A stretch of 64,000 nt of DNA, from NCBI RefSeq assembly GCF_004151485.1, contig NZ_SBFF01000002.1, forward strand, positions 310,001-374,000. Reading direction: 5' to 3'. Source of the stretch: Sphingosinicella sp. CPCC 101087. GTDB lineage: Bacteria > Pseudomonadota > Alphaproteobacteria > Sphingomonadales > Sphingomonadaceae. Both the position numbers and the translations under genes were made by a program. Positions 35,536-44,617 of this stretch are shown here, piece by piece. Below the pieces are notes generated by a model, which had not been told where the DNA came from, made no database searches, and worked only from the letters and a program-made list of their open reading frames with translations. Position 1 is the stretch's first letter. Every line of letters begins with the position of its first letter.

Positions 35536-37907
35536 GCGTCTCCCTCCAGGCCGAGACCGCGAAGCCTCAGCGCATTTCCGATCACCGACACGGACGAAAG
35601 GCTCATTGCGAGCGCAGCAATCATCGGGCTGAGCAGGATTCCGAACAGGGGATAGAGCAATCCTGCCGCGACCGGTACGCCGAGCGCATTGTAGCCGAAG
35701 GCGAAGATGAGGTTCTGCCGGATGTTGCGCGTCACCGCACGGGACAGGCGCCGTGCGCGCACCAGCCCGGCCAGGTCCCCCTTTATTAGCGTGACGTCGG
35801 CGCTCTCGACGGCGACATCCGCGCCGGTGCCCATCGCGATCCCGATATCGGCCCGCGCCAGCGCCGGGGCGTCGTTGACGCCGTCTCCCGCCATGGCGAC
35901 CGTGCGGCCTTCCTCGCGCAGCCGCGCCACGGCCGCATCCTTGTCCTGGGGCAGCACGTCGGCGACCACCTCGTCTATGCCCAGCCGGCGCGCCACCGCT
36001 TCGGCCGTGCGGCGATTGTCGCCGGTCAGCATGATGATCCGCAACCCCTCCCGATGCAGCGCCGCGATCGCCGCCCCGGCGCTCGGCTTGATCCGGTCGG
36101 CGACGGCAACGAGCCCGGCCGCTCGGCCGTCGATGGCGACGAACATCACCGTTGCCCCGTCATCGCGATGCGCTCCCGCAAGAGCGTCCAGAGCCGCGAC
36201 GTCGGCGCCTTCGTCGGTCAACAGGGCCGCATTGCCGACCGCGATCCGCTGCCCCCCGATCGTTCCGGTGATGCCCTTGCCCGCGACCGACGCGAAGGTG
36301 AGCACGTCCTCCAGCGCGAGGCCCTTTTCCTCCGCCCCGGCGAGGATGGCCTGGGCAAGCGGATGGGCGCTGCGACTTTCGAGCGACGCGGCGAGCGTCA
36401 GGATGCGATCCTCGCCGCCGGCCTGGGCGGCTTCGACGGAGACCAGCGCCGGCCTGCCCTCGGTCAGGGTCCCCGTCTTGTCGACGACCAACGTGTCGAC
36501 CGCCGCGAACCGCTCCAGCGCCTCGGCATTCTTGATGAGCACGCCGTTCTGCGCGCCCTTGCCGACGCCGACCATGATCGACATCGGCGTCGCCAGCCCG
36601 AGCGCGCAGGGGCAGGCGATGATCAGCACCGATACCGACGCGACGAGAGCGAAGGGCAGGCTGGGCGCCGGGGCAGCGAACGACCAGAAGATGAAGGCTG
36701 CAACCGCCACCGCGATGACGCTGGGCACGAACCAGGCGGCGACCCTGTCGACCCGGCGCTGGATGGGCGCCTGGCTGCGCTGCGCTTGCGCGACCATCTG
36801 CACGATTCGGGCGAGCATCGTCTCGGCGCCGACGCGCTCGGCGGTCATGACGAAGCTGCCGTCACCATTGATCGAGCCGCCGGTGACGAGGTCGGACGGC
36901 GACTTTTCGACCGGCAGCGGCTCGCCGGTCAGCATCGATTCGTCAATGGCCGAGCTGCCTTCGGTGACCTTCCCGTCCACCGGCACCTTCTCCCCGGGCT
37001 TCACCCGGAGGCGGTCGCCGACTTGAACCAGATCGAGCGGGATCGTCCGCTCGCCGCCGTCCGCCACCAGGTGCGCCGTCTTGGGGGCGAGATCGAGCAA
37101 GGCACGGATCGCCGATCCGGTCTGCTCGCGGGCGCGCAACTCCAGCACCTGGCCGAGCAGCACCAGTGTGACGATCACCGCCGCCGCCTCGAAGTAGAGC
37201 CCGACCCCGCCATGCGCGTCGCGCACGGCCGGCGGGAAGATTTGCGGCGCGAGCGCGCCGATCACCGAATAGGTCCAGGCGATGCCCGTGCCCACGGCAA
37301 TGAGAGTGAACATGTTGAGGTGGCGCGATACCAGGCTGTGCCACCCGCGCACGAAGAAGGGCCAGCCGCCCCAAAGCACGACCGGCGTCGCCAGCACGAG
37401 TTCGGTCAAGTCGAGCGAGCGCGCTCCGATCGCGTCGACCGTCGCCGGCCAGAAATGGCGGAGCATGACCATGACGAACAGCGGCGCCGTGAGCAGAGCG
37501 GAGACGATGAAGCGTCGCCGCATGTCCCGAAATTCCTCGGAAGGCTCCTGCGTCGACGCAAACGTCTTCGGCTCGAGCGCCATGCCGCAGATCGGACAAG
37601 CGCCGGGACCGAATTGTTCGATCTCGGGATGCATCGGACAGGTATAGACGGCGTCCTCGGCCACTTTCTGCGGCTGCGGGCGGGGCCGATCTTGTCCAAT
37701 GAACAGCTCGGGGCGGGATTCGAACCGGTCGCGGCATTTGGCCGAGCAGAAATGATAATCCTCACCGTCGAACCGCGCGTGGTGGGGAGTCGTCGCCGGA
37801 TCCACGGTCATTCCGCAGACCGGATCCGTCGCGAGGTGTTGCCGTTGCGACGGCTCCGCTTGGGCCGGTTCGTGATGGGCATGCGCGTGACAATCGTTCT
37901 TCGGCAT
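35532..37907 (-). CDS. copA: Copper-transporting P1B-type ATPase
   Basis: 791 residues. His-rich N-terminus, a YHS domain (D-P-V-C-G-M to E-L-F-I), a heavy-metal-binding segment Y-T-C-P-M-H-P-E-I to C-P-I-C-G-M, then eight membrane helices. The C-P-C motif ([11 protein letters not shown]), D-K-T-G-T phosphorylation site and G-D-G-V-N-D-A-P hinge are present. CPC and the linked cueR indicate Cu(I) export from the cytosol. The start at 37907 has GGAAG upstream; a start four codons earlier is possible. The symbol is shared in the literature with the multicopper oxidase gene in this locus. Confidence 0.9.
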   Translation of the reverse strand: MPKNDCHAHAHHEPAQAEPSQRQHLATDPVCGMTVDPATTPHHARFDGEDYHFCSAKCRDRFESRPELFIGQDRPRPQPQKVAEDAVYTCPMHPEIEQFGPGACPICGMALEPKTFASTQEPSEEFRDMRRRFIVSALLTAPLFVMVMLRHFWPATVDAIGARSLDLTELVLATPVVLWGGWPFFVRGWHSLVSRHLNMFTLIAVGTGIAWTYSVIGALAPQIFPPAVRDAHGGVGLYFEAAAVIVTLVLLGQVLELRAREQTGSAIRALLDLAPKTAHLVADGGERTIPLDLVQVGDRLRVKPGEKVPVDGKVTEGSSAIDESMLTGEPLPVEKSPSDLVTGGSINGDGSFVMTAERVGAETMLARIVQMVAQAQRSQAPIQRRVDRVAAWFVPSVIAVAVAAFIFWSFAAPAPSLPFALVASVSVLIIACPCALGLATPMSIMVGVGKGAQNGVLIKNAEALERFAAVDTLVVDKTGTLTEGRPALVSVEAAQAGGEDRILTLAASLESRSAHPLAQAILAGAEEKGLALEDVLTFASVAGKGITGTIGGQRIAVGNAALLTDEGADVAALDALAGAHRDDGATVMFVAIDGRAAGLVAVADRIKPSAGAAIAALHREGLRIIMLTGDNRRTAEAVARRLGIDEVVADVLPQDKDAAVARLREEGRTVAMAGDGVNDAPALARADIGIAMGTGADVAVESADVTLIKGDLAGLVRARRLSRAVTRNIRQNLIFAFGYNALGVPVAAGLLYPLFGILLSPMIAALAMSLSSVSVIGNALRLRGLGLEGDA

Positions 37908-37950
37908 TCGGTCTTCCAATTCAGACTCTTGCAGACGAACCGCGAGATGG

Positions 37951-37974
37951 GGATTCCAGCAGCTGGAAGGTCAA
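37951..37974 (-). promoter_or_regulatory. CueR-type operator/promoter
   Basis: On the minus strand TTGACC is followed by TTCCAGC-T-GCTGGAA, a perfect 7-bp-arm palindrome, matching the TTGACCTTCC...TGCTGGAA pattern of CueR/HmrR promoters. It lies 44 bases before the ATPase start. No strong -10 follows at 19 bases, which would fit a promoter needing activation. Confidence 0.6.
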
Positions 37975-38020
37975 GGGGCTTGTTGAAAAGCGGATGGCGG
38001 CGGCATAGGTTGCAAGCTCC

Positions 38021-38347
38021 ATGTCCCGTTACCTGCTGTCGATCATCGCGCTCTTCGCCCTCCTGGTCGCGCCGATCGGCATGATCGGCGGGACGGCCAT
38101 GGCGATGCCGCATCACCAGCCGCAGGCTGCTGCCGTCCATTGCGCCGGAGCGCCCGCGCCGGACCATCGCGGCGACGAGGACCGGACGGCGATCGACTGC
38201 ATGATCGCCTGTGCGGGAGTGCCGGCCATTCCGCCTTCCGCGCCGTCCGCCGTGGCGCCGGCCGCGGTCAGTCCGGACGAAGCGCCGTTGCGCTCGCTTC
38301 ACGGCCTGCAGCCTGAAGCCGCAACGCCGCCTCCCCGATTCTCCTGA
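38021..38347 (+). CDS. Small exported protein of copper locus
   Basis: 108 residues, signal or anchor at about 4-28 ending M-A-M, then His, Cys and Met residues (M-P-H-H-Q, H-C-A-G-A, D-C-M-I-A-C-A-G) and a Pro/Ala-rich tail. Similar small proteins with metal-binding residues commonly sit at the head of sphingomonad copper clusters; a copper-binding role is likely but not proven. First gene of the plus-strand copper operon, divergent from the ATPase. Confidence 0.65.
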   Translation: MSRYLLSIIALFALLVAPIGMIGGTAMAMPHHQPQAAAVHCAGAPAPDHRGDEDRTAIDCMIACAGVPAIPPSAPSAVAPAAVSPDEAPLRSLHGLQPEAATPPPRFS

Positions 38348-38386
38348 ACGAACAGAGACAGACCCTCTTTTTCGACGGAGATTGGA

Positions 38387-38671
38387 ATGAAGACCTTCAT
38401 CGCTGCGATGGCGCTCGCCATCGCCTTTCCCGCCGTTGCCCAGGCTCAGCCGCTGGGCGCCCAGCCGCTGCCCCAGCACGCCCAGCATGGCGGGCAGGCG
38501 CACGGCCAGGCCGCCGGGCATCGCGGGCAGGAGCAGCATCGCCAGCAGCAGGGCCATGCTTGCGCCTGCTGCGCCCGTGACGGAAATGCCGGCGCCGAAC
38601 GGCACCGCCAGGGCCATGTCGAAGGGCAGGGCAGCGAGCCCCGTCTTTCGGCCGACCAGCCCGCCCGGTAA
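38387..38671 (+). CDS. Small His/Gln-rich exported protein of copper locus
   Basis: 94 residues: signal peptide about 1-20 (A-Q-A), then a His/Gln/Gly-rich stretch (for example H-A-Q-H-G-G, E-Q-H-R-Q-Q-Q-G-H) and A-C-A-C-C-A-R. The His and Cys content suggests periplasmic copper or silver binding. The last 30 residues look less typical, so a frameshift near the Cys cluster cannot be excluded. It begins 39 bases after the previous small gene. Confidence 0.6.
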   Translation: MKTFIAAMALAIAFPAVAQAQPLGAQPLPQHAQHGGQAHGQAAGHRGQEQHRQQQGHACACCARDGNAGAERHRQGHVEGQGSEPRLSADQPAR

Positions 38672-38758
38672 CGACGGATCGGAGGGCGGCGGCCGGGTCG
38701 CCGCCCTTCACCCGGCCAGAATGGAAGCGGCGCCCGACGCAGCCGCTGAGAGAGACTT

Positions 38759-40492
38759 ATGATCGATTCACGATTGACCCGCCGAGGCCTGCTCGGCGCC
38801 GCCGCACTGGGCGGGATCGGCCTTGCCTGGCCGGGCCTGCTGCCCGCCTGGGCACGGACCGGAAGTCACGGCATCGCGGCAAAGGATTTTGCCACGCTCA
38901 CCGGCCAGGAGATTGCCTTGGCCGTCGCGAACAGCGCCTTCACCGTCGACGGCCGAAGGGGGCATGCGGTGACGATCAACGGAACCTTGCCCGCACCGCT
39001 CCTGCGCCTGCGCGAAGGGCAGAATGTGCGCCTCGCCGTCACGAACCACCTCGACGAGGACACGTCGATCCACTGGCACGGGCTGCTCGTTCCCTTCACG
39101 ATGGACGGCGTACCCGGCGTGAGCTTCCCAGGCATCCGCCCGCACGAGACTTTCGTCTATGAATTTCCGGTCCGGCAGAGCGGGACCTATTGGTATCACA
39201 GCCATTCGGGCCTGCAGGAGCAGCAGGGCCATTACGGCCCGATCGTGATCGATCCGGCGGGTGAGGATCCCGTCGCGGCAGACCGCGAACATGTCGTCCT
39301 GCTGTCGGACTGGAGCTTCCTCCATCCGCACCAGATCTTCAGCCGCCTGAAGCAGGAGGGCGGCTTCTTCAACCGGCAGCGCCTGACCCTGCTCGGCGCG
39401 CGCGAGGGCGAGCCGCGGCTGAGCCGGGAGGACAGGGAGATGTTCGCGAGGGCACGCATGGACCCGACCGACATCGCCGACGTCACCGCCGCCGCCTACA
39501 CTTATCTGATCAACGGCCATTCGCCGGACGAGAATTGGACCGGGCTGTTCCGGCCCGGCGAGCGGGTGCGGCTGCGCATCATCAACGCGGCGGCGATGAC
39601 CATCTTCAACCTTCGCATCCCGGACCTGCCGCTGACCGTCGTCGGAACCGACGGGCAGCTCGTACGCCCGGTCGAGGTGGACGAGCTTCAGATCGCGCCG
39701 GCCGAGACATACGACCTCGTGGTGACGCCCGCCGCGGACCGTGCCTTCACGATCGTCGCGGAATCGATCGACCGGTCCGGCCTGGCGCGCGCCACCCTGG
39801 CGCCGCGTCTAGGCATGGTCGCGCCCGTCCCGCCGCTGCGCGAGCGTCCTCTGCTCGGCATGGCCGACATGGGAATGGGCGGCATGGATCATGGCTCGGG
39901 TCACGGCGGCGGCCACGGCGCCGCCGCGGGGCACGACATGGACATGCGTGACGAAAGCCGGGTCGGCTTTCCGGTTGGCGTCGGCGTCGACATGATCGCG
40001 CCGAACCCGGTGGACCGGACGGGGGATCCGGGAATAGGCCTGGAGAATGTCGGCCATCGGGTGCTCACCTATCGCGACCTCGTCGCGCTGACCCCCAATC
40101 GCGACAGCCGTCCGCCGAGCCGCACCGTCGATGTGCATCTGACCGGGAACATGGAGCGATTCATGTGGTCGTTCGACGGGGTCAAGTTCAGCGAGGGCGC
40201 CGAACCGATCCGCTTCGCGCGCGACGAGCGGGTGCGGGTCCGGCTGATCAACGACACGATGATGTCGCACCCGATCCATCTCCACGGTCATTTCTTCGAG
40301 ATCGTCAACGGACACGGACCGCACCAGCCGCTCAAGCACACCGTCAACGTGCTGCCGGGCAGCGTCACCGCCTTCGACGTCACCGCCGACGCACCCGGCG
40401 ACTGGGCCTTCCACTGCCACCTCCTGCTCCACATGCACGCGGGCATGATGCGGGTGGTTACGGTTCGGCCGCTCGGCGGAGAGGCAGCATGA
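38759..40492 (+). CDS. pcoA: Copper-resistance multicopper oxidase (PcoA/CopA type)
   Basis: 577 residues. Tat signal (T-R-R-G-L-L-G) then three cupredoxin domains with the copper ligands H-W-H-G, W-Y-H-S-H, H-P-I-H-L-H-G-H and H-C-H-L-L-L-H-M-H-A-G-M. A Met/His/Gly-rich loop near residues 370-400 (M-G-M-G-G-M-D-H) is typical of CopA/PcoA. The enzyme oxidises Cu(I) in the periplasm. The stop overlaps the copB start by four bases. Confidence 0.9.
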   Translation: MIDSRLTRRGLLGAAALGGIGLAWPGLLPAWARTGSHGIAAKDFATLTGQEIALAVANSAFTVDGRRGHAVTINGTLPAPLLRLREGQNVRLAVTNHLDEDTSIHWHGLLVPFTMDGVPGVSFPGIRPHETFVYEFPVRQSGTYWYHSHSGLQEQQGHYGPIVIDPAGEDPVAADREHVVLLSDWSFLHPHQIFSRLKQEGGFFNRQRLTLLGAREGEPRLSREDREMFARARMDPTDIADVTAAAYTYLINGHSPDENWTGLFRPGERVRLRIINAAAMTIFNLRIPDLPLTVVGTDGQLVRPVEVDELQIAPAETYDLVVTPAADRAFTIVAESIDRSGLARATLAPRLGMVAPVPPLRERPLLGMADMGMGGMDHGSGHGGGHGAAAGHDMDMRDESRVGFPVGVGVDMIAPNPVDRTGDPGIGLENVGHRVLTYRDLVALTPNRDSRPPSRTVDVHLTGNMERFMWSFDGVKFSEGAEPIRFARDERVRVRLINDTMMSHPIHLHGHFFEIVNGHGPHQPLKHTVNVLPGSVTAFDVTADAPGDWAFHCHLLLHMHAGMMRVVTVRPLGGEAA

Positions 40493-41757
40493 AACCGATG
40501 ATCTTCTTGTTGGCGGCGACCGCCTTGTCCGCCCCGGCCTTGGCCCAATCCGCGCCCGCCACGGCGCAGGCTGATCGAGGGGTGGGGCCCCCGCAGCCGG
40601 CGGACCCGCATGCCGGCCATGAGACGCCCGCCGATCCTCATGCCGGCCATGACATGGCGGCGGATCATGACCAAGGACAGGCCGACCCGCATGCCGGTCA
40701 CTCAATGCCGGCGAACCCTCAGGCCCAGCCCCCGACAACGCCCCCGGAACGGCCGGATTCCCATGCCGGCCATGAGGCGCCCGCCGATCCGCACGCAGGC
40801 CATGACATGGGCGCCGATCATGGCGAGGGACAGACCGGTCCCCATGCCGGTCACGCCATGCCGGCGGAGCCTCCGGCCCAGTTCCCGGCCTCCTCCACGG
40901 CACGGCCGGATCCGCATGCCGGCCATTCGATGCCGGAGGGTCACGGCGCGCACGGCCCGGCCCAGGCCGACCCGCATGCCGGGCACGTCATGCCGGCGGC
41001 CCCGGCGCCCGCTCCGGCCGCGCCGCCGGCCGAGGCCCATTCGGGTCCCGTACACGCCGCCGATTCGGTCTTCGGCGAGGCGCGCATGGCCGCCGCGCGC
41101 GAAGCGCTGCGCGAGACTCACGGCGATGTTCGAACGTCTCGGCTGCTCATCGACCGGTTCGAGGCGCGCCTCCGCGACGGTGACGACGGCTACCTGTGGG
41201 ACGCGCAATTCTGGTGGGGCGGCGACGTCGACAAGCTATGGCTGAAGACTGAAGGCGAGGGAGTCTTCGATCGAGGTGTCGAGTCGGCCGAGGTCCAGGG
41301 ACTGTGGAGCCGGGCGATCGACCCCTGGTTCGATCTCCAAGTCGGCGTGCGCCACGACTTCCGGCCTGCGCCAGACCGTACCCATCTGGTTGTCGGTTTC
41401 CAAGGGCTGGCACCTTATTGGTTTGAAATCGATGGCGCTCTCTTCCTCTCCCACGAAGGAGAAGTCAGCGCCCGCCTGGAGGCTGAATACGACTTGCGCC
41501 TGACCCCGCGCCTGATCGCGCAACCGCAAGCGGAGCTTGAACTCGCCGCCCAGGACATGCCCGAGCTCGGTGTTGGTGCCGGCCTTTCCACCGCCGAACT
41601 GGGGCTGCGGCTGCGCTACGAAATCGCGCCGGAATTCGCCCCCTATGTCGGCATTGCCTATGAGCGGGCCTTCGGCGACACCGCGGACTACTGGCGTGCC
41701 GAGGGCGAGGATGCCGGCGGCTGGTCCTTGCTCCTCGGTCTGAGGGCTTGGTTCTAG
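40489..41757 (+). CDS. copB: Copper-resistance outer-membrane protein CopB with His-rich repeats
   Basis: 422 residues: signal peptide about 1-20, a His/Pro-rich region with eight x-x-H-A-G-H units (residues about 39-172), then the CopB/PcoB beta-barrel domain from about residue 200, ending in Phe as for outer-membrane proteins. CopB acts with the multicopper oxidase in copper tolerance. The ATG at 40489 overlaps the oxidase stop as ATGA. Confidence 0.88.
   Translation: MKPMIFLLAATALSAPALAQSAPATAQADRGVGPPQPADPHAGHETPADPHAGHDMAADHDQGQADPHAGHSMPANPQAQPPTTPPERPDSHAGHEAPADPHAGHDMGADHGEGQTGPHAGHAMPAEPPAQFPASSTARPDPHAGHSMPEGHGAHGPAQADPHAGHVMPAAPAPAPAAPPAEAHSGPVHAADSVFGEARMAAAREALRETHGDVRTSRLLIDRFEARLRDGDDGYLWDAQFWWGGDVDKLWLKTEGEGVFDRGVESAEVQGLWSRAIDPWFDLQVGVRHDFRPAPDRTHLVVGFQGLAPYWFEIDGALFLSHEGEVSARLEAEYDLRLTPRLIAQPQAELELAAQDMPELGVGAGLSTAELGLRLRYEIAPEFAPYVGIAYERAFGDTADYWRAEGEDAGGWSLLLGLRAWF
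40603..41001 (+). repeat. Tandem 153-bp repeat inside copB
   Basis: Two full copies of a 51-codon unit (40603-40755 and 40756-40908) and a third shortened copy to about 41001. Each full unit carries three H-A-G-H boxes. The exact 153-base spacing shows duplication at DNA level, with later divergence. Confidence 0.75.
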
Positions 41758-41912
41758 GCCCTGCAGGGGGCCGCCTTATGGCTCCTCGCATGCGCGCCTG
41801 AGAATGCCGCGGCGATCGGGCCGCTACGCCGAACATCCGCAAGCGTCCGCGCGGGGAACTTTCATCCGGCGACACGGTCCGATTCCGCCGAATCGGATCG
41901 TGCCGTCCGCAT

Positions 41913-42500
41913 TCAGCCTGCGGCGAACACCCCGCAGGCGATGCGGTCGCCGCTATTGCCGGACGGGTCCGTCCTCTGGTCGTCCGCCGACGCGTGGATC
42001 ACCATCGCCGATCCGTCGTCATCGGAAAGGCCTTCAAGGGTCCCGCCAACCAGCTGATATTCCATGCTGCCGCGGCCATCTTCGCCGACCACCAGATTGG
42101 GCATGTCTCCGGCATGCTGCCCTTGCGGATTCTCCAGACCATGCTGCCTCTCGGCCGGATTCCAATGCCCCCCAGCGCTTTCGAAGCCCGGGGCGTCGCA
42201 CTGGCCGGTCATGTGGACATGGGCGCCATGCTGGCCCGGCGGGAGCCCTTCGACGCTCAAGGACAACATGATGCCGCCCTCACCGGCGGTTGCAGTGGCG
42301 GTTCCCGCAGCCGCGCCCTCGGCGGTCTGCAGCGTCGCGACCGCCTGCCTGGCCGTTCCGGAATCGCCGATGTCGTTCGACGCCATTCCATTATCGGGCG
42401 ACCCCACCGCCTCGTTTCCGGCTTCCTGCGTCGTGTCGGGCGCTCCGCAACCGCTCAGCCCGACCGCCAGGGCGAGTGCCATCCAGCCTGATCTGTTCAT
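41913..42500 (-). CDS. sodC: Cu/Zn superoxide dismutase, lipoprotein form
   Basis: 195 residues. Lipobox G-L-S-G-C, a Ser/Asn/Gly-rich linker, then the SodC domain. Copper ligands are in H-V-H and V-I-H-A; zinc ligands in G-G-H-W-N-P, R-Q-H-G and H-A-G-D; the disulfide pair is in G-Q-C and I-A-C-G. It dismutates periplasmic superoxide. The ATG at 42500 has GGAG upstream. It lies convergent to the copper operon and may profit from copper import to the periplasm. Confidence 0.88.
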   Translation of the reverse strand: MNRSGWMALALAVGLSGCGAPDTTQEAGNEAVGSPDNGMASNDIGDSGTARQAVATLQTAEGAAAGTATATAGEGGIMLSLSVEGLPPGQHGAHVHMTGQCDAPGFESAGGHWNPAERQHGLENPQGQHAGDMPNLVVGEDGRGSMEYQLVGGTLEGLSDDDGSAMVIHASADDQRTDPSGNSGDRIACGVFAAG

Positions 42501-42694
42501 CGTCGACTCCGCTTCGTTGTGGCCCGCAAACAATCTATCGGGCGCCCAGTTCGTTCCGTTTCACGCCCGATTCGATCCCACTAGCCTCGGGCCAATGGAT
42601 GACGCAACCTTCGCAAAGGCCCGGCAAGGCGTCACCGCAGCCCCGCGACTGAAGCGCGGCAGGAACCCCCGGCCCAGCCGGCAGTTGCCGGTCC

Positions 42695-42859
42695 ATGGAG
42701 CCGAACGAAGAATTCGACCGCTCCGCGACGCACAAGGCCGAAGACGTCCGCGGCGGCGAGATCATTCTCCGTACGCGGCGCCGGCGCGTGATCTTCATCG
42801 CCGGGCTGGTCGGCTTCGCGCGGCTTGCCGTGAGATTGCGCTTGGCAGCAGCGATCTGA
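42695..42859 (+). CDS. Short membrane-anchored protein candidate
   Basis: 54 residues: an acidic, polar N-terminus, the segment R-G-G-E-I-I-L-R-T-R-R-R-R, and a short hydrophobic stretch (V-I-F-I-A-G-L-V-G-F). This order looks like a genuine small inner-membrane protein with a positive-inside cluster, though no ribosome site is seen and the C-terminal part is Arg/Leu/Ala-rich. A one-base shift after the hydrophobic stretch could hide the true end. No known function. Confidence 0.4.
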   Translation: MEPNEEFDRSATHKAEDVRGGEIILRTRRRRVIFIAGLVGFARLAVRLRLAAAI

Positions 42860-43141
42860 GTTCGGCCGCGACCCGCATTGCTCTCGATCGCCTTCGGCGC
42901 GTCGCGCCTGAGCCGAGTCTGCCCGGGCGCGACCGGGTCGTTGGCCGGGATGGCGGCTCACTTCAGGGTCCCGCACGCCCGGGAGATCCAATCCGCCTCC
43001 GCATGACCGCGTTGCGTGCCGGATATACCGTGTCCCGTCGCCAGGAAGCTTGACTCGCGAGGCGGGAAAGATAGGACGACGTCATACGAATTTCGCGCCG
43101 ATCATTAGGTTTCGGTGACGACGAAATCGAGGAGTGGACGA
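42860..43141. other. Intergenic region before the aromatic catabolism operon
   Basis: No gene seen. TTGACT at 43050-43055 with TAGGAC 16 bases on (43072-43077) is a weak promoter candidate for the aldehyde dehydrogenase operon, whose ribosome site is GAGGAG near 43130. Confidence 0.3.
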
Positions 43142-44617
43142 ATGGCGGACGCAGAGCAACGCCTGATCCCCGTGCGCAATCCGCGCACCGGCGCGGTCGA
43201 TTTCCAGCTCAAGGTTTCACCGCCCGAGGAAGTCGCCGCCAAGGCCGCCCGGCTGCGCGCGAATCAGAAAGCCTGGGCGGCGCGGACGACTGCCGAGCGC
43301 GTGGCCGTCATGCGGCGCTGGCTGGAAGCGGTCTCCCGCAAGGCGCAGGCGCTCGCCGAGGCGGACGCGGTCGATACCGGCGGCTGCCACACCTCCTATC
43401 TCCAGGGTTTCATCACCATGGGGAATATCGGCGGCTGGATCGAGGATGCCGAGGCCGCGCTCGACCGGGCCCTCTACGAAGGGCCGTCCAGGTCGATGCC
43501 GACCGTGGAGGTGCGCTCGCAGCTCGTTCCCTATCCGCTGGTCGGCATCATCTCGCCCTGGAACGCGCCGATGATGCTGGCCTTGCTCGACGCCGTGCCG
43601 GCGCTGTTCGCGGGCTCGGCGGTGCTGCTGAAGCCGTCCGAGGTCACGCCGCGCTTCGTCGAGCCCCTCTTCGAGACGGTCGCGGAGGTGCCCGAGCTGG
43701 CGGCGGTGTTCGACCATGTGATGGGCGACGGGCGCACCGGTCAGGACCTGATCGCCAATGCCGACCTGGTCTGCTTCACCGGCAGCGTGCCGACCGGACG
43801 CAAGGTCGCCGTCGCCTGCGCCGAGCGGTTGATCCCCTGCTTCCTCGAGCTTGGCGGCAAGGATCCGGCGATCGTGACCGCGTCCGCCGACCTCGACCGC
43901 GCCGCCACTTCGGTCCTGCGCGGTGCCGTCCATGCCACCGGCCAGGTCTGCTTCTCGGTCGAACGCATCTATGTCGACGCGTCCGCGCATGACGATTTCG
44001 TCGCCTTGCTCGTCGAGAAGGCGGGCAAGGTCCGTCTCAACAGCGACGATCCGCGCGCCGGCCATCTCCATCCGTTCACCTTCGCGCCTCAGGCTGAAAT
44101 CGTGGCGAGCCATGTTGCCGACGCCGTGGCGAAAGGCGCCCGGGTGCTGACCGGTGGCCAGGTCGAGACGATCGGCGGCGGCCTCTACATGCGGCCGACC
44201 GTGATCGTCGACGTGGCCCACGACATGACGATCATGCGCGACGAAACGTTCGGGCCGATCCTGCCGGTGATGCGCTACCAAACGATCGACGAGGCGGTGG
44301 CGCTCGCCAACGACACCGCTTTCGGCCTCACCGCCTCCGTCATCGCCGGCAGCGAGGAAGAGGCGCTGCCGATCGCGCGCCGGGTGAATGCCGGTGCCGT
44401 CTTCATTCAGGACACCTTCCTCACCTTCGGCAAGAACCGCACCGTCGGCACCCATTCGTTCGGCTGGTCGGGCCTGGGTGGCTCGCGCACCGGCCCGGAG
44501 TCGATCCTGCGTTTCGTGCGCCGCAAGGCGCTGATGACGCAGCATGGCCCCGTGGCCGACATTCTCGACGATCACCACCTAGGAAAGCCGGGCCAGCCCG
44601 GCGGAGCGAAACGATGA
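43142..44617 (+). CDS. Aldehyde dehydrogenase (NAD(P)-dependent family)
   Basis: 491 residues. Family motifs: I-S-P-W-N-A-P, L-K-P-S-E-V-T-P, F-T-G-S-V-P-T-G, the general base Glu in L-E-L-G-G-K-D-P and the catalytic Cys in T-G-Q-V-C-F-S, then E-T-F-G-P-I-L-P. The enzyme oxidises aldehydes to acids. As first gene of an operon with a stilbene/carotenoid-type cleavage oxygenase, it could oxidise the aromatic aldehyde produced. Start ATG 43142 with GAGGAG nearby; an earlier in-frame ATG at 43115 is less likely. Confidence 0.87.
   Translation: MADAEQRLIPVRNPRTGAVDFQLKVSPPEEVAAKAARLRANQKAWAARTTAERVAVMRRWLEAVSRKAQALAEADAVDTGGCHTSYLQGFITMGNIGGWIEDAEAALDRALYEGPSRSMPTVEVRSQLVPYPLVGIISPWNAPMMLALLDAVPALFAGSAVLLKPSEVTPRFVEPLFETVAEVPELAAVFDHVMGDGRTGQDLIANADLVCFTGSVPTGRKVAVACAERLIPCFLELGGKDPAIVTASADLDRAATSVLRGAVHATGQVCFSVERIYVDASAHDDFVALLVEKAGKVRLNSDDPRAGHLHPFTFAPQAEIVASHVADAVAKGARVLTGGQVETIGGGLYMRPTVIVDVAHDMTIMRDETFGPILPVMRYQTIDEAVALANDTAFGLTASVIAGSEEEALPIARRVNAGAVFIQDTFLTFGKNRTVGTHSFGWSGLGGSRTGPESILRFVRRKALMTQHGPVADILDDHHLGKPGQPGGAKR

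Noticed and set aside
37808-38617. 269-codon minus-strand frame across the two small copper proteins
   Set aside because: The hydrophobic N-terminus is antisense of the His/Gln-rich gene; the plus-strand genes have proper signals and operon spacing.
40603-41001. CRISPR-like repeat array
   Set aside because: The repeats are in-frame coding units with no unique spacers, inside copB.
42600-42694. Cobalamin-riboswitch-like text (CCGCGACTGAAGCGCGG and nearby)
   Set aside because: The conserved B12-box and the remaining helices could not be matched, and no cobalamin or transport gene follows.
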